A DNA stretch of 64,000 nt from JAZKDW01 sp040387375. GTDB lineage: Bacteria > Pseudomonadota > Gammaproteobacteria > Burkholderiales > Burkholderiaceae_D. The notes beneath the pieces are model-generated. The model searched no databases and was not told the DNA's origin. It was given only the letters and a program-made list of their open reading frames with translations. Shown piece after piece: positions 34,319 to 43,606 of the stretch (position 1 is its first letter; every line of letters begins with the position of its first letter). Location of the stretch: assembly GCA_040387375.1 (NCBI GenBank), contig JAZKDW010000046.1, positions 109,985 through 173,984 on the forward strand, given 5' to 3'. Position numbers and translations under genes: made by a program.

Positions 34319-35596
34319 ATGACTGTACTACTGGGATGCATCGCCGACGACTTCACCGGCGGCACCGACCTCGCCGGCATGCTGGTCAAGGCCGGCATGC
34401 GCACCGTGCAGCTGATCGGCGTCCCGAGCGGGCCGCTGCCCGCCGATGTCGATGCGATCGTGATTGCGCTGAAGTCGCGCACCAGCCCGGTCGATGAGGC
34501 GGTCGCCGAATCGCTGGCGGCGCTGCGCTGGCTGCAGCAGGCCGGCTGCCGGCAGTTCTATTTCAAATATTGTTCGACCTTCGATTCCACGCCGCGCGGC
34601 AATATCGGCCCCGTGACCGACGCGCTGATGCGGGCGCTGGACACCGGCTTCACGATTGCCTGCCCCGCGTTCCCCGCCAACGGCCGCACGATCTATAAAG
34701 GTTATTTATTCGTCGGTGACGAGTTGTTGAGCGAATCGGGCATGCGCAACCATCCACTGACGCCGATGACCGACGCCAGCCTGGTGCGGGTGCTGCAGCA
34801 GCAGGTGAGCGGCAAGGTGGGACTGGCGGGCTACCGGGTGGTCGAGCAGGGCGCGGCGGCCATTACCGAACGTTTTGCGGCACTGCGTGCGCAAGGATAT
34901 GGGTACGCGATCGTCGATGCGGTATCGAACCGCGATCTGGAAGCGATCGGCGCCGCCTGCGCCGACCTGCCGCTGGTCACTGGCGGTTCCGGCATTGCGC
35001 TGGGCTTGCCGGAAAATTTCCGCCGGCTTGGTTTGCTGGCGCGGCATGATGCAGCCGACCGGCTGCCTGCCACCGGCGGACTGCGCGCGGTGATCGCCGG
35101 CAGCTGCTCGGTCGCCACGCAAAAACAGGTCGCGGTGATGCGCGAGCAGGCGCCGGCATTTCATGTCGATCCGCTGCAACTGGCGCGTGGCGACGATGTG
35201 GTGAGCGCGGCGCTCGATTGGGCAGCCGCGCATGTCGGCCGGCAGCCGGTGCTGATCTATGCGACGGCGACGCCGGAAACGGTGCGGGCAGTGCAGGCGC
35301 AACTGGGCGTCGAACGTGCCGGCAGCCTGGTCGAGGAGGCGCTGGCGGCAATCGCACAAGGCCTGGTCAGGATGGGCGTCGGCCAGCTGATCGTCGCCGG
35401 CGGCGAAACCTCGGGCGCGGTGGTCAAGGCGCTCGGCGTTTCAGGTCTGCGCATCGGTCCGGAAATCGATCCCGGGGTGCCGTGGACCGCAGCGCTTCAG
35501 GAACAGAACGCCGGCGCACCGCTGGCGCTGGCGCTCAAGTCCGGCAATTTCGGCAGTCCCGATTTCTTCATCAAGGCATGGAGCAGCCTGACATGA
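34319..35596 (+). CDS. otnK: 3-oxo-tetronate kinase (OtnK, four-carbon acid sugar kinase, DUF1537)
   Basis: 425 residues with the two-domain DUF1537 layout: the N-terminal 'IADDFTGGTDLAG' and 'STFDSTPRGNIG', and a C-terminal nucleotide-binding half with 'VAGGETSGAVVKALG'. It phosphorylates 3-oxo-tetronate at C4 using ATP. The stop overlaps the otnC start (ATGA). Typical length for the family. Confidence 0.9.
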   Translation: MTVLLGCIADDFTGGTDLAGMLVKAGMRTVQLIGVPSGPLPADVDAIVIALKSRTSPVDEAVAESLAALRWLQQAGCRQFYFKYCSTFDSTPRGNIGPVTDALMRALDTGFTIACPAFPANGRTIYKGYLFVGDELLSESGMRNHPLTPMTDASLVRVLQQQVSGKVGLAGYRVVEQGAAAITERFAALRAQGYGYAIVDAVSNRDLEAIGAACADLPLVTGGSGIALGLPENFRRLGLLARHDAADRLPATGGLRAVIAGSCSVATQKQVAVMREQAPAFHVDPLQLARGDDVVSAALDWAAAHVGRQPVLIYATATPETVRAVQAQLGVERAGSLVEEALAAIAQGLVRMGVGQLIVAGGETSGAVVKALGVSGLRIGPEIDPGVPWTAALQEQNAGAPLALALKSGNFGSPDFFIKAWSSLT

Positions 35597-36255
35597 GCGC
35601 CGCGATTCACGACAAGCCGGAAGAGGCGCGCCAGCGCGAACAGATCGTCGAGTTCGGCCGCTCGCTGTTCGAACGCGGCCTGACCGCCGGCAGCAGCGGC
35701 AACCTCAGCGTGCGCCTCGACGATGGCTGGCTGCTGACGCCGACCAATGCCAGCCTTGGCCGGCTCGATCCGGCGACGTTGTCCAAGCTCGACTGGGACG
35801 GCCGCCTGATCAGCGGCGAGCCGCCGTCCAAGGAAGCGTTTTTGCACCGCGCGATGTACCAGACGCGCAGCGGCGCCGGCGCGATCGTGCATCTGCATTC
35901 GACACATTCGGCTGCGGTGTCCTGCATGTGCGGCCTCAATCATGCCGATTGCATTCCGCCGCTCACGCCGTATTTCGTGATGAAGATCGGCCGCCTGCCG
36001 CTGGTGCCCTACCACCGCCCCGGCGACCCGGCGCTGGCCAGCGCCATCGGCACGCTTGCGCCCAGGCACGCGGCGGTGCTGCTGGCCAATCATGGGCCGG
36101 TGGTGTCCGGCGCCACGCTCGAGGCCGCGGTGTATGCGGCCGAGGAGCTGGAGGAAACCGCCAAACTGTTCCTGCTGCTGCGCGACGTGCCGACCCGGCC
36201 GCTCGACGCCGCGCAGATCGATGAACTCAAGTCGGCCTTCGGGCTGGATATTTAA
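35593..36255 (+). CDS. otnC: 3-oxo-tetronate 4-phosphate decarboxylase (OtnC, class II aldolase family)
   Basis: 220 residues of the class II aldolase/adducin fold. 'TAGSSGNLSVR', the zinc-site 'HLHSTHS' near residue 100, and 'NHGPVVSG' near residue 165 are present. It decarboxylates 3-oxo-tetronate 4-phosphate to dihydroxyacetone phosphate. It is translationally coupled to otnK by a four-base overlap. Confidence 0.88.
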   Translation: MSAAIHDKPEEARQREQIVEFGRSLFERGLTAGSSGNLSVRLDDGWLLTPTNASLGRLDPATLSKLDWDGRLISGEPPSKEAFLHRAMYQTRSGAGAIVHLHSTHSAAVSCMCGLNHADCIPPLTPYFVMKIGRLPLVPYHRPGDPALASAIGTLAPRHAAVLLANHGPVVSGATLEAAVYAAEELEETAKLFLLLRDVPTRPLDAAQIDELKSAFGLDI

Positions 36256-36270
36256 TTCCGGAGAATCACA

Positions 36271-37065
36271 GTGCCAAAATTTGCCGCCAACCTGAGCATG
36301 ATGTTTAATGAGGTCGCCTTTCCGCAGCGCTTCGCCGCTGCGGCTGCGGCCGGCTTCAAGGCGGTCGAATTCCTGTTTCCATACGAGCATGCAGCACACG
36401 AAGTGGCGTTGTGGCTGAACGAAAACCATCTGGAAAACGTATTGTTCAATCTGCCGCCCGGCAATTGGGCAGCAGGCGAACGCGGCATCGCGGCGCTGCC
36501 CGGCCGCGAGGATGAATTCCGTGCCGGCGTCGCCCGTGGCATCGAATACGCACGCGCACTCGGCACAAAACGGGTGCACATGATGGCCGGCCTGATAACC
36601 GCCGGCGCCGACATGGACATCCATCGTGAAGTCTATCTGGGCAATTTGCGCCACGCGGCGCGGGAAGTCGGCAAGCATGGACTCTTGCTGCTGATCGAAC
36701 CGATCAACGGCCGCGACATGCCCGGTTATTTCCTCAATTCGCAAGCGCAGGCGCATGCATTGCGCGAAGAGGCCGGCGAGCCGAACGTCAAGGTGCAGAT
36801 GGATTTTTATCATGCGCAAATCGTCGAAGGCGACCTGGCGATGACATTCAAAAAATACATCAGCCACATCGGGCATGTGCAGATCGCCAGCGTCCCAGGC
36901 CGCAACGAGCCGGACGATGGCGAAGTCAATTACCCGTATCTGTTCCGTCTGCTCGACGAGCTTGGTTATGAAGGCTGGATAGGCTGCGAATACCGTCCGC
37001 GCGGGCGTACCGAAGATGGCCTCGGCTGGCTCGCTGCCGCAAACACTGAAGGAGTCTCACAATGA
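36271..37065 (+). CDS. otnI: 2-oxo-tetronate isomerase (OtnI, hydroxypyruvate isomerase family)
   Basis: 264 residues of the xylose-isomerase-like TIM barrel. 'ANLSMMFNEV' at the N-terminus, 'LIEPINGRDMPGYFL' carrying a metal-site Glu, and 'QMDFYHAQIVEGDL' are Hyi/OtnI features. It converts 2-oxo-tetronate to 3-oxo-tetronate, linking LtnD to the kinase. The start is GTG with CCGGAG nine bases upstream, and the stop overlaps the denD start. Confidence 0.88.
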   Translation: MPKFAANLSMMFNEVAFPQRFAAAAAAGFKAVEFLFPYEHAAHEVALWLNENHLENVLFNLPPGNWAAGERGIAALPGREDEFRAGVARGIEYARALGTKRVHMMAGLITAGADMDIHREVYLGNLRHAAREVGKHGLLLLIEPINGRDMPGYFLNSQAQAHALREEAGEPNVKVQMDFYHAQIVEGDLAMTFKKYISHIGHVQIASVPGRNEPDDGEVNYPYLFRLLDELGYEGWIGCEYRPRGRTEDGLGWLAAANTEGVSQ

Positions 37066-38045
37066 ATGTCCTCATCACCGGCGGCGCCGGATTTCTCGGT
37101 CAGCGCCTGGCGCGCCAGTTGCTGGCACGCGGCCATCTGAGCGACAGCCACGGCGCCGTGCACACCATCGACAAGCTCGTGCTGGTCGATGTCGTTCCCG
37201 CGCAGGACTTTGGCGATGCGCGTGTGACGGTGATCACCGGCGACATCGCCGACGGTGCGCTGCTGCGCCAGATCATCGACACCGGCACGACATCGATATT
37301 TCATCTCGCGGCGATTGTCAGCGGCCAGGCCGAAGCCGATTTTGATCTCGGCATGCGCATCAATCTCGACGCTTCGCGCCTGTTGCTGGACGTCTGCCGC
37401 GAGCGCGGACACCAACCCAAGGTGGTGTTCACCAGCTCGGTCGCAGTCTACGGCGGCACGTTGCCGGACGTAGTATTGGACACCACCGCCCTCAATCCGC
37501 AATCGTCGTACGGCGCGCAAAAGGCGATCGGCGAATTGCTGCTCAACGACTTCAGCCGCCGCGGTTTTGTCGATGGCCGCGTGCTGCGCCTGCCGACCAT
37601 CAGCGTGCGTCCCGGCAAGCCGAACAAGGCGGCATCCTCCTTTGCCAGCGGCATCATCCGCGAGCCTCTGAATGGCGAAAAATCGGTATGCCCGGTGTCG
37701 CCGGACCTGCGCCTGTGGCTGATGTCGCCGCGGCGCGCCATCGACTCGCTGATCGCCGGACATGAGCTGCCGGCGGTTTCGCTCGGCGCCAGCCGCACCG
37801 TCAACCTGCCGGGCGTGTCGGTCAGCGTGGGCGAGATGGTCGCGGCGCTGGAGAAGGTGGCGGGACCGGAACCGGTATCGCACATCAGCTTCGCGCCGGA
37901 CCCGGCCATCGAACGCATCGTCCGGAGCTGGCCGGGCGCCTGGGATGTGACACGGGCGCAGGCGCTGGGGCTCTCCGCCGATGCCGATTTCGGCACCATG
38001 ATCAGGGACTATATCGAAGATGAGCTGAGCGCCAAGCCCGCATAA
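37062..38045 (+). CDS. denD: D-erythronate dehydrogenase (DenD, SDR-type NAD-dependent epimerase family)
   Basis: 327 residues of an extended SDR. 'ITGGAGFLGQRLA' NAD-site at the N-terminus, 'FTSSVAVYGG' with catalytic Ser, and 'SSYGAQKAIGE' with the YxxxK pair. In this operon it is best assigned as D-erythronate dehydrogenase, feeding 3-oxo-tetronate to OtnK. It ends the five-gene unit. Confidence 0.87.
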   Translation: MNVLITGGAGFLGQRLARQLLARGHLSDSHGAVHTIDKLVLVDVVPAQDFGDARVTVITGDIADGALLRQIIDTGTTSIFHLAAIVSGQAEADFDLGMRINLDASRLLLDVCRERGHQPKVVFTSSVAVYGGTLPDVVLDTTALNPQSSYGAQKAIGELLLNDFSRRGFVDGRVLRLPTISVRPGKPNKAASSFASGIIREPLNGEKSVCPVSPDLRLWLMSPRRAIDSLIAGHELPAVSLGASRTVNLPGVSVSVGEMVAALEKVAGPEPVSHISFAPDPAIERIVRSWPGAWDVTRAQALGLSADADFGTMIRDYIEDELSAKPA

Positions 38046-38377
38046 TTAACGACCCGGTCGGGCAGACATGGATACCGCATGCGTCCGGCAGCACGATGCG
38101 GCGCCGGGCCGAGGCCGCGTTGCAGAAAGCGAGTATGACCACATCGGTCGACATCGTTGAAATTGCGTCGATCCTGGCAACCAGGGCGCTGATTGAGGAG
38201 AGCGACATGATTTCAATCGTGCCGCTCAATGTGGCGCAGCATTATGCGAACTACGGCATGATCGCGATGGAAAAACTGGGCATCATCACGCGCGGGAAAA
38301 AATATCTCTCTCCCGCCACCAGAGGATTTTTGCGCTGCCCGCGCGAGAGCATCCTCAAGAGCAAAGCGGCGCGCTGA
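38046..38377 (+). pseudogene. Truncated LysR-type regulator (C-terminal remnant)
   Basis: A frame open from the denD stop gives a peptide with the C-terminal lobe of a LysR effector domain ('MTTSVDIVEIASILATRALIEES', divided here for reading; 'ISIVPLNVAQHY'; 'GIITRGKKYLSPATRGFL'). The DNA-binding half and the first lobe are missing. About a dozen residues seem deleted between 'YGMIAM' and 'LGIITR'. An ATG at 38096 could express 93 residues, but no regulator function is expected. It may be the lost regulator of the aromatic genes downstream. Confidence 0.75.
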
Positions 38378-38463
38378 ACCGGATCCCCGCTAATAACACT
38401 ACACCGCATCGATTTTTTGACATCGCCGAAGTCCATGTTTTCCGCACGTCCGATCATTTGCCG

Positions 38464-38485
38464 CATGCCGCTCTCAAGCGGCATG
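38464..38485. terminator. Hairpin before the aromatic operon promoter
   Basis: CATGCCGCT and AGCGGCATG form a perfect nine-base stem with a four-base loop. It lies between the LysR remnant and the promoter at 38527 and could end readthrough from the erythronate operon. There is no clear T run. Confidence 0.45.
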
Positions 38486-38507
38486 GCGGTCGCCGCGGAA
38501 ATTTTAT

Positions 38508-38555
38508 ATTGATTCTTTAATCAATATTGATTTAAACTACATTGACCGATACATT
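38508..38555 (+). promoter_or_regulatory. Promoter A with composite regulatory element (site A)
   Basis: AATCAATATTGATT at 38519-38532 is a perfect 14-bp palindrome. A further half-site ATTGATT lies four bases upstream at 38508-38514. The gene-proximal half, TTGATT (38527-38532), doubles as the -35 box and is followed after 17 bp by TACATT (38550-38555). The same layout recurs at 48059-48106 and 55467-55514. Overlap with the -35 box suggests repression, or activation from an adjacent position. Confidence 0.75.
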
Positions 38556-38629
38556 CTTGCTGAATCATTGCGGCAGCCGACCTGCGCAGATCAGTGTCCT
38601 CTTCAGTCAGACGAACAAGGAGTGGCAGG

Positions 38630-40003
38630 ATGAAAAAAGCAATCGACATCAGCAATGCGCCAGGCGTTTCGCCGCGGGTGAATTCGCTTTTGGGAACCAT
38701 GGACAAGGGCCTGGAGCAAGGCCTGGTACCGCTCTGGATCTACAAGGACCCGGAAATCTATCGACTGGAGCTGGAGCGCGTCTTCGCGCGCAACTGGATC
38801 TTCGTCGCGCATGAATCGGAGCTGCCGAAGAACGGCGATTTCGTCTCCCGCAGGATTGGCGAGGATCCATTCATCGTCGTGCGCGGCGACGACGGCAAGG
38901 TGCGCGTGCTGTTCGACAGCTGCCGGCACCGTGGCGCGCGAATTTGCACCGCCGACAAGGGCAACGCCAAACATTTCCAGTGCCCGTACCACGGCTGGTC
39001 CTACACGACTGCCGGCGCACTCGAAGCGGTGCCAAACAAGCGCACCGCTTACAAGGGGCTCGACCAGGAACAATGGGGTTTGCACCAGGCGCCGCGCGTC
39101 GACAGCTACCGCGGCCTGATCTTCGCGGCACTTGATCCGAATGTTGTCAGCCTCGACGATTACCTCGGCGATTTCCGCTGGTATCTCGATGTCAATCTCG
39201 GGCTCTCCGAAGGCGGCATGGAAGTCATCGGCGTGCCGCACCGCTGGCATATCGACGCCGACTGGAAGTCCGGTTCGGACAATTTTGCCGGCGACAGCTA
39301 TCACACGCAGACCTTGCATCAGTCGATCCTGCAGGTCGGACTGGCATCCAGGGCGGCGGCAGGCGCCAGCGGTGGCAAGAACGATATTCATGTGACAGAG
39401 TGCAGCGGCCATGCCTCCAGCATCCGCCGCAAGGATGCGGGCGAAGTCATGTTCTGGGGTTATCCGCCGGAAGTCACTAGGCATTTCAACGCCGATCGCA
39501 TCAGCGCCGCGCAATTCGAACTGGCGCAACGCTCGATCTCCCATACCGGCACGATCTTTCCGAACCTGTCGCTGATCCATATCGGCGTCACCGATGATCC
39601 GGCCAAGCCGATCAGCACCTACCTGAGCTTCCGCCAGTGGCAGCCGAAAGGTCCGGGCGAGATCGAGGCCTGGAGCTGGGTGCTGGTGCCGAAGGAAGCA
39701 AGCGCCGAATACAAGGCGCGCGCGTACAAGGCCGCGGTTGCCACCTTCAGTCCGTCGGGTAATTTTGAACAGGATGATTCGATCATCTGGAGTGGCGTGG
39801 CGCGCGCCGCGGACAGCGTGTTCGCACGCTCCGCCGGATTGCGGCTGAATTACCAGATGGGCATGGAAGACATGAGCGACGCCAACATCATGACCAACTG
39901 GCCCGGGCCGGGCACCGTGTATGACACGAACCTGGAAGAAGGCGTGCAGCGCACATTCTTCCGCAGCTGGTATCGGGCAATGTGCGCCGGTGGCAATACC
40001 TAA
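38630..40003 (+). CDS. Rieske ring-hydroxylating dioxygenase alpha subunit (naphthalene-dioxygenase-like), copy A
   Basis: 457 residues. Rieske ligands are 'CRHRGA' and 'CPYHGW' (CxH-x17-CxxH, about residues 87-109). The mononuclear iron site 'DNFAGDSYHTQTLH' closely follows the naphthalene dioxygenase pattern with Asp, His, His. The start at 38630 has AAGGAG upstream. It adds O2 to form a cis-dihydrodiol, with the beta subunit and an SDR dehydrogenase following. No ferredoxin or reductase gene is present, so it must borrow electrons from a system encoded elsewhere. Homologous to, and the same length as, the alpha subunit at 51339-52712. Confidence 0.9.
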   Translation: MKKAIDISNAPGVSPRVNSLLGTMDKGLEQGLVPLWIYKDPEIYRLELERVFARNWIFVAHESELPKNGDFVSRRIGEDPFIVVRGDDGKVRVLFDSCRHRGARICTADKGNAKHFQCPYHGWSYTTAGALEAVPNKRTAYKGLDQEQWGLHQAPRVDSYRGLIFAALDPNVVSLDDYLGDFRWYLDVNLGLSEGGMEVIGVPHRWHIDADWKSGSDNFAGDSYHTQTLHQSILQVGLASRAAAGASGGKNDIHVTECSGHASSIRRKDAGEVMFWGYPPEVTRHFNADRISAAQFELAQRSISHTGTIFPNLSLIHIGVTDDPAKPISTYLSFRQWQPKGPGEIEAWSWVLVPKEASAEYKARAYKAAVATFSPSGNFEQDDSIIWSGVARAADSVFARSAGLRLNYQMGMEDMSDANIMTNWPGPGTVYDTNLEEGVQRTFFRSWYRAMCAGGNT

Positions 40004-40020
40004 CAAAGGGAGCCAGGCAA

Positions 40021-40536
40021 ATGGATAAGACAATCGAAGAACAAGCGTACCTCCTGCAATGGCAGGTCGAACAATTCCTGTTCCGTGAAGCCGAGGTCCT
40101 GGATGAATGGAAGGTGATGGCCTGGATTGAGATGATCACCTCCGACATCGACTACCGGATTCCGATCAGGACTGCGCGCGACGCCGACCAGGATGAAGAA
40201 ATTTTCAGCGGCCAGTCATTTCACATGATCGAAGACCATGGCTCGCTCGCCGCGCGCATGAAACGAATCGGCGGCGGCTACGCCTTTTCCGAGACGCCCC
40301 GTTCACGGGTACGCAGGCATGTGTCGAATGTACGGGTGGCAGGCGTCGCCGGCGATGAAACGACGGTGCGCAGCAACCTGTTGTTTTTCTGGGCCCGCGA
40401 CGAGCTCGAAAGACTGATCTCGGCGGAGCGCCAGGATGTCCTGCGTCGGGTGGATGGCAAGCTGCGGCTGGCACGCCGCACGGTGCTGATCGATCACGTC
40501 ACGCTGCCGCTGCCAAACCTGTCCATCGTTCTTTGA
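40021..40536 (+). CDS. Ring-hydroxylating dioxygenase beta subunit, copy A
   Basis: 171 residues of the NTF2-like small-subunit fold ('VEQFLFREAEVLDEWKVMAWIEM', divided by a short turn; 'DIDYRIPIRT'; 'SRVRRHVSNVRV'). It has a structural role in the alpha3beta3 enzyme. It follows the alpha gene by 17 bp and pairs with it. Confidence 0.88.
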   Translation: MDKTIEEQAYLLQWQVEQFLFREAEVLDEWKVMAWIEMITSDIDYRIPIRTARDADQDEEIFSGQSFHMIEDHGSLAARMKRIGGGYAFSETPRSRVRRHVSNVRVAGVAGDETTVRSNLLFFWARDELERLISAERQDVLRRVDGKLRLARRTVLIDHVTLPLPNLSIVL

Positions 40537-40560
40537 TGGCGGCCGCGAAAGGAGAAGCAA

Positions 40561-41343
40561 TTGGGTAGTCTGAACGGCAAGGTTGCACTGATTACCGGCG
40601 GCGGCTCCGGCCTGGGGCGTGCGATCGTCGGCCGCTATCTGCGCGAAGGTGCCCGCGTCGGCGTGCTGGAACGCTCGGCTGAACTGGCCGCAGGGATAGA
40701 GTGCGAGTTCGGCGATGCAATATCGGTGACGATAGGCGATGTCCGCTCCGGCGCCGACAATCAGCGCGCGATTGCGGCCGTCGTGAGCAAGTTCGGGCGG
40801 CTCGACATCTTCGTTGGCAATGCGGGCATCTACGATAACCGCGCACGTTTGCAAGACCTTGGCCTGAATGCGCTGGATGCCGGCTTCGACGAACTGTTCT
40901 CCGTCAACGTCAAGGGTTACCTGCTGGGCGCACGCGCTGCGCTGGACGAACTCAGGAAGACCCGCGGCTGCATTCTGTTCACCGCATCGGTATCGAGTTT
41001 TGCGCCCGGCTTCGGCGGCGTGCTGTATATCGCCGCCAAGCATGCGGTCGTCGGCCTGACGCGCCAACTGGCCTGGGAGTTGGGGCCGGACGTACGGGTC
41101 AACGCGGTTGCGCCTGGTTATGTGCCGACCGGACTGCGCGGGCTGGAAAGCCTCGGTCAAGGAACGACCGCCACCGCGCCGACCGCGCAGCAATTGCCAC
41201 TGCGGCAAATGCCAACGGCCGATGACTATGCGGCTTATTACGTATTCCTGGCATCGGAAGAAAGCAGCCGGACCGCAACCGGCACGATCTTGCTGGCCGA
41301 TGGTGGACTCGCTCTGTCCGGCGCCACCCGGCCCCAACCATAA
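40561..41343 (+). CDS. SDR family dehydrogenase, probable cis-dihydrodiol dehydrogenase
   Basis: 260 residues. The NAD motif 'ITGGGSGLGRA', 'GNAG' and the catalytic 'YIAAK' are in place, and the sequence plan is like NahB/BphB dihydrodiol dehydrogenases. It would re-aromatise the cis-dihydrodiol made by the Rieske enzyme to a catechol-type diol. The start is TTG at 40561 with AAGGAG at 40550-40555. Confidence 0.83.
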   Translation: MGSLNGKVALITGGGSGLGRAIVGRYLREGARVGVLERSAELAAGIECEFGDAISVTIGDVRSGADNQRAIAAVVSKFGRLDIFVGNAGIYDNRARLQDLGLNALDAGFDELFSVNVKGYLLGARAALDELRKTRGCILFTASVSSFAPGFGGVLYIAAKHAVVGLTRQLAWELGPDVRVNAVAPGYVPTGLRGLESLGQGTTATAPTAQQLPLRQMPTADDYAAYYVFLASEESSRTATGTILLADGGLALSGATRPQP

Positions 41344-41408
41344 CCGCAACAGAAGTAGACATTCGGATCCCGATTCGGATATCCGAAAATAACGAAGAGG
41401 AGACACAC

Positions 41409-42584
41409 ATGAAAACATCCAGTTTGATTCTTGGGTTGTGCGCGCTGTTCGGCGCACAGTCCGCAACACAGGCACAGGACAAGACAGTCAAGATCGGCTT
41501 CCTCAGCACCTTGTCGGGACCGACCGCGGCGATCGGCACCGATGTCAGGGATGGATTGCAATTGCTGCTGAAATCGAAGGGCGGCAAGCTTGGCGGGCTG
41601 CAGGCGGAACTGATCATCACGGACGATGCGCTCAGCACGGATACCGCAAAGCAGAATGCCGAGCGCCTTCTCAAGCGCGAAAAGGTCGACTTCATCACCG
41701 GTGGCATTTTTGCCGCGGTATACCTGCCGGTGCTGCCGGAAATCCTGGCATCGAAAACGTTCTACCTCGGCGCCAACGGCGGCCCGCAGGATTATGCCGG
41801 CGCGAAATGCAATCCGTATTATTTTTCGGTCGCTTTCCAGAACGAGGATTTGTCGCCGGGCATCGCGACCTTCATGGAAAAGCGCAACTTCAAGTCGATT
41901 TACCTGGTGGCGACAGCAGGTCCCGGCGGACGGGAAGTCCTGAACGGATTCAAGCGCCACTACAAGGGCAAGTTTGAAGAAATGTATACCAAGCTGGGCC
42001 AGGTCGACTATGCGGCCGAACTGGCAACTATCCGCGCGGCCAAGCCGGAGGCGGTATTCGCATTCCTGCCGGGCGGCATGGGGGTGAGCTTCATGAAGCA
42101 GTTCGTTGGCGCCGGCCTCAGCAAGGATACCCAGGTATTCGTGCCGGGTTATAACGCGGACGAGGATTCGCTGCGCCCGCTGGGCGATACCATGCTGGGC
42201 ACGATGAATACCAGCCACTGGGCGCACGACCTCGACAACGCCGCCAACAAGCGCTTCGTGCAGTTGTTCCAGGCCGAATACAAGCGCCTGCCATCGATGT
42301 ATGCGGCGCAGGGTTATGACGTTGGCCAGCTGCTGGATGGCGCGATCCGGGATGTAAAGGGCCGCATCAGCGACAAGGATGCCATGCGCAAGGCGCTCGA
42401 GGCAGCCAATTTCGAATCGGTCCGCGGCAAGTTCAAGTTCAACAAGAACCACATGCCGATCCATGACATCCACATGCGCGTCGTGACCAAGGACAGCCAG
42501 GGACGCGTAACCAACAAGACGCTGACCACGGTGGCGAAGCAGCAGGCCGACCCGTTCGTCGGCGAGTGCCAGATGCCGAAGTGA
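41409..42584 (+). CDS. LIV-type ABC transporter substrate-binding protein (aromatic acid type)
   Basis: 391 residues with a signal peptide (cleavage after 'TQA' near residue 21) and the type I periplasmic-binding fold (Peripla_BP_6): 'KIGFLSTLSGPTAAIG' and 'YFSVAFQNED'. Receptors of this family in aromatic gene clusters bind aromatic carboxylates rather than branched amino acids. It is the first of five importer genes in the same operon as the Rieske dioxygenase, so a negatively charged aromatic substrate is likely. Confidence 0.87.
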   Translation: MKTSSLILGLCALFGAQSATQAQDKTVKIGFLSTLSGPTAAIGTDVRDGLQLLLKSKGGKLGGLQAELIITDDALSTDTAKQNAERLLKREKVDFITGGIFAAVYLPVLPEILASKTFYLGANGGPQDYAGAKCNPYYFSVAFQNEDLSPGIATFMEKRNFKSIYLVATAGPGGREVLNGFKRHYKGKFEEMYTKLGQVDYAAELATIRAAKPEAVFAFLPGGMGVSFMKQFVGAGLSKDTQVFVPGYNADEDSLRPLGDTMLGTMNTSHWAHDLDNAANKRFVQLFQAEYKRLPSMYAAQGYDVGQLLDGAIRDVKGRISDKDAMRKALEAANFESVRGKFKFNKNHMPIHDIHMRVVTKDSQGRVTNKTLTTVAKQQADPFVGECQMPK

Positions 42585-42686
42585 GCCCCGGTCCCCGCCG
42601 GCCGCACGGCAGAGGGGACGGCCCGACAAAAAGCCCGCGCATGGCTGACGTCATGCGCCATTTCAAAGTTTGCATCCCGCCCGACC

Positions 42687-43604
42687 ATGTCCGCAACTCT
42701 CATCTTCGAGCAATCCCTGAACGGCCTGCAGTTCGGGTTGATGCTGTTCCTGCTAGCCGCCGGCCTCACCTTGGTGTTCGGCGTCATGGACATGATCAAT
42801 CTGGCGCACGGCTCGCTGTACATGATCGGCGCTTTCATCGCCGCCAGCATGGTCGAGGCCACCGGATCATTCATCGCCGGCGTGCTGCTGGCTGTGATGC
42901 TGACCAGCGTCATCGGCATGCTGCTTGAAGTGACGGTGCTGCGTTCTCTGTATACGCGCGATCACCTGTCCCAGGTACTGGCAACCTTCGCGCTGATACT
43001 CATTTCCAACGAAGTGGTGCGCATGACCTTTGGCCCGGACATGACACTGAACAGCCCCGCCGCGTTGGCTGGGCCAGTCGAACTGTTTCCCGGCATGCTC
43101 TATTCCTCATACCGGCTGATGATCATCGGCGTCGGCCTCGCGGTCGCGCTGCTGCTGTACCTGATCGTCGCCAAAACCAGGGTCGGCATGCAGGTGCGCG
43201 CCGGCGCATCGAACCGCATGATGGCCTATGCAATGGGCGGCAACATCAAGCTGCTTTTTACCATGGTGTTCGGCTTCGGCGCCGCGCTGTGCGCGCTGGC
43301 CGGCGCGATGCTCGGCCCGATCCTTGCGGTGCAGGTCGGCATGGGCGAGAACATCCTGATCCTGACGTTCGTGGTAATCGTGATTGGCGGCATCGGGTCG
43401 ATCCGCGGCGCGCTGCTCGGCGCAATCCTGGTCGGCATGGTCGACACGATGGGCCGCGCATTCCTGCCGACGATGCTGCGCTTCCTGCTGCCATCGGAAT
43501 TTGCATCCGCGATCGGGCCGGCCCTGGCATCGATCCTGATTTACGTGCTGATGGCGGCCGTCCTGTTCTGGAAACCGCAAGGCCTGTTTCCGGCGAAAGG
43601 CTGA
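42687..43604 (+). CDS. LIV-type ABC transporter permease (LivH family)
   Basis: 305 residues with about eight membrane segments. 'TLVFGVMDMINLAHGSLYMIGAF' (interrupted by the membrane boundary) is the LivH signature, and the EAA-like cytoplasmic loop 'GASNRMMAYAMGGN' contacts the ATPase. It forms half of the channel with the LivM-type protein encoded two bases after its stop. Confidence 0.9.
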   Translation: MSATLIFEQSLNGLQFGLMLFLLAAGLTLVFGVMDMINLAHGSLYMIGAFIAASMVEATGSFIAGVLLAVMLTSVIGMLLEVTVLRSLYTRDHLSQVLATFALILISNEVVRMTFGPDMTLNSPAALAGPVELFPGMLYSSYRLMIIGVGLAVALLLYLIVAKTRVGMQVRAGASNRMMAYAMGGNIKLLFTMVFGFGAALCALAGAMLGPILAVQVGMGENILILTFVVIVIGGIGSIRGALLGAILVGMVDTMGRAFLPTMLRFLLPSEFASAIGPALASILIYVLMAAVLFWKPQGLFPAKG

Positions 43605-43606
43605 CG

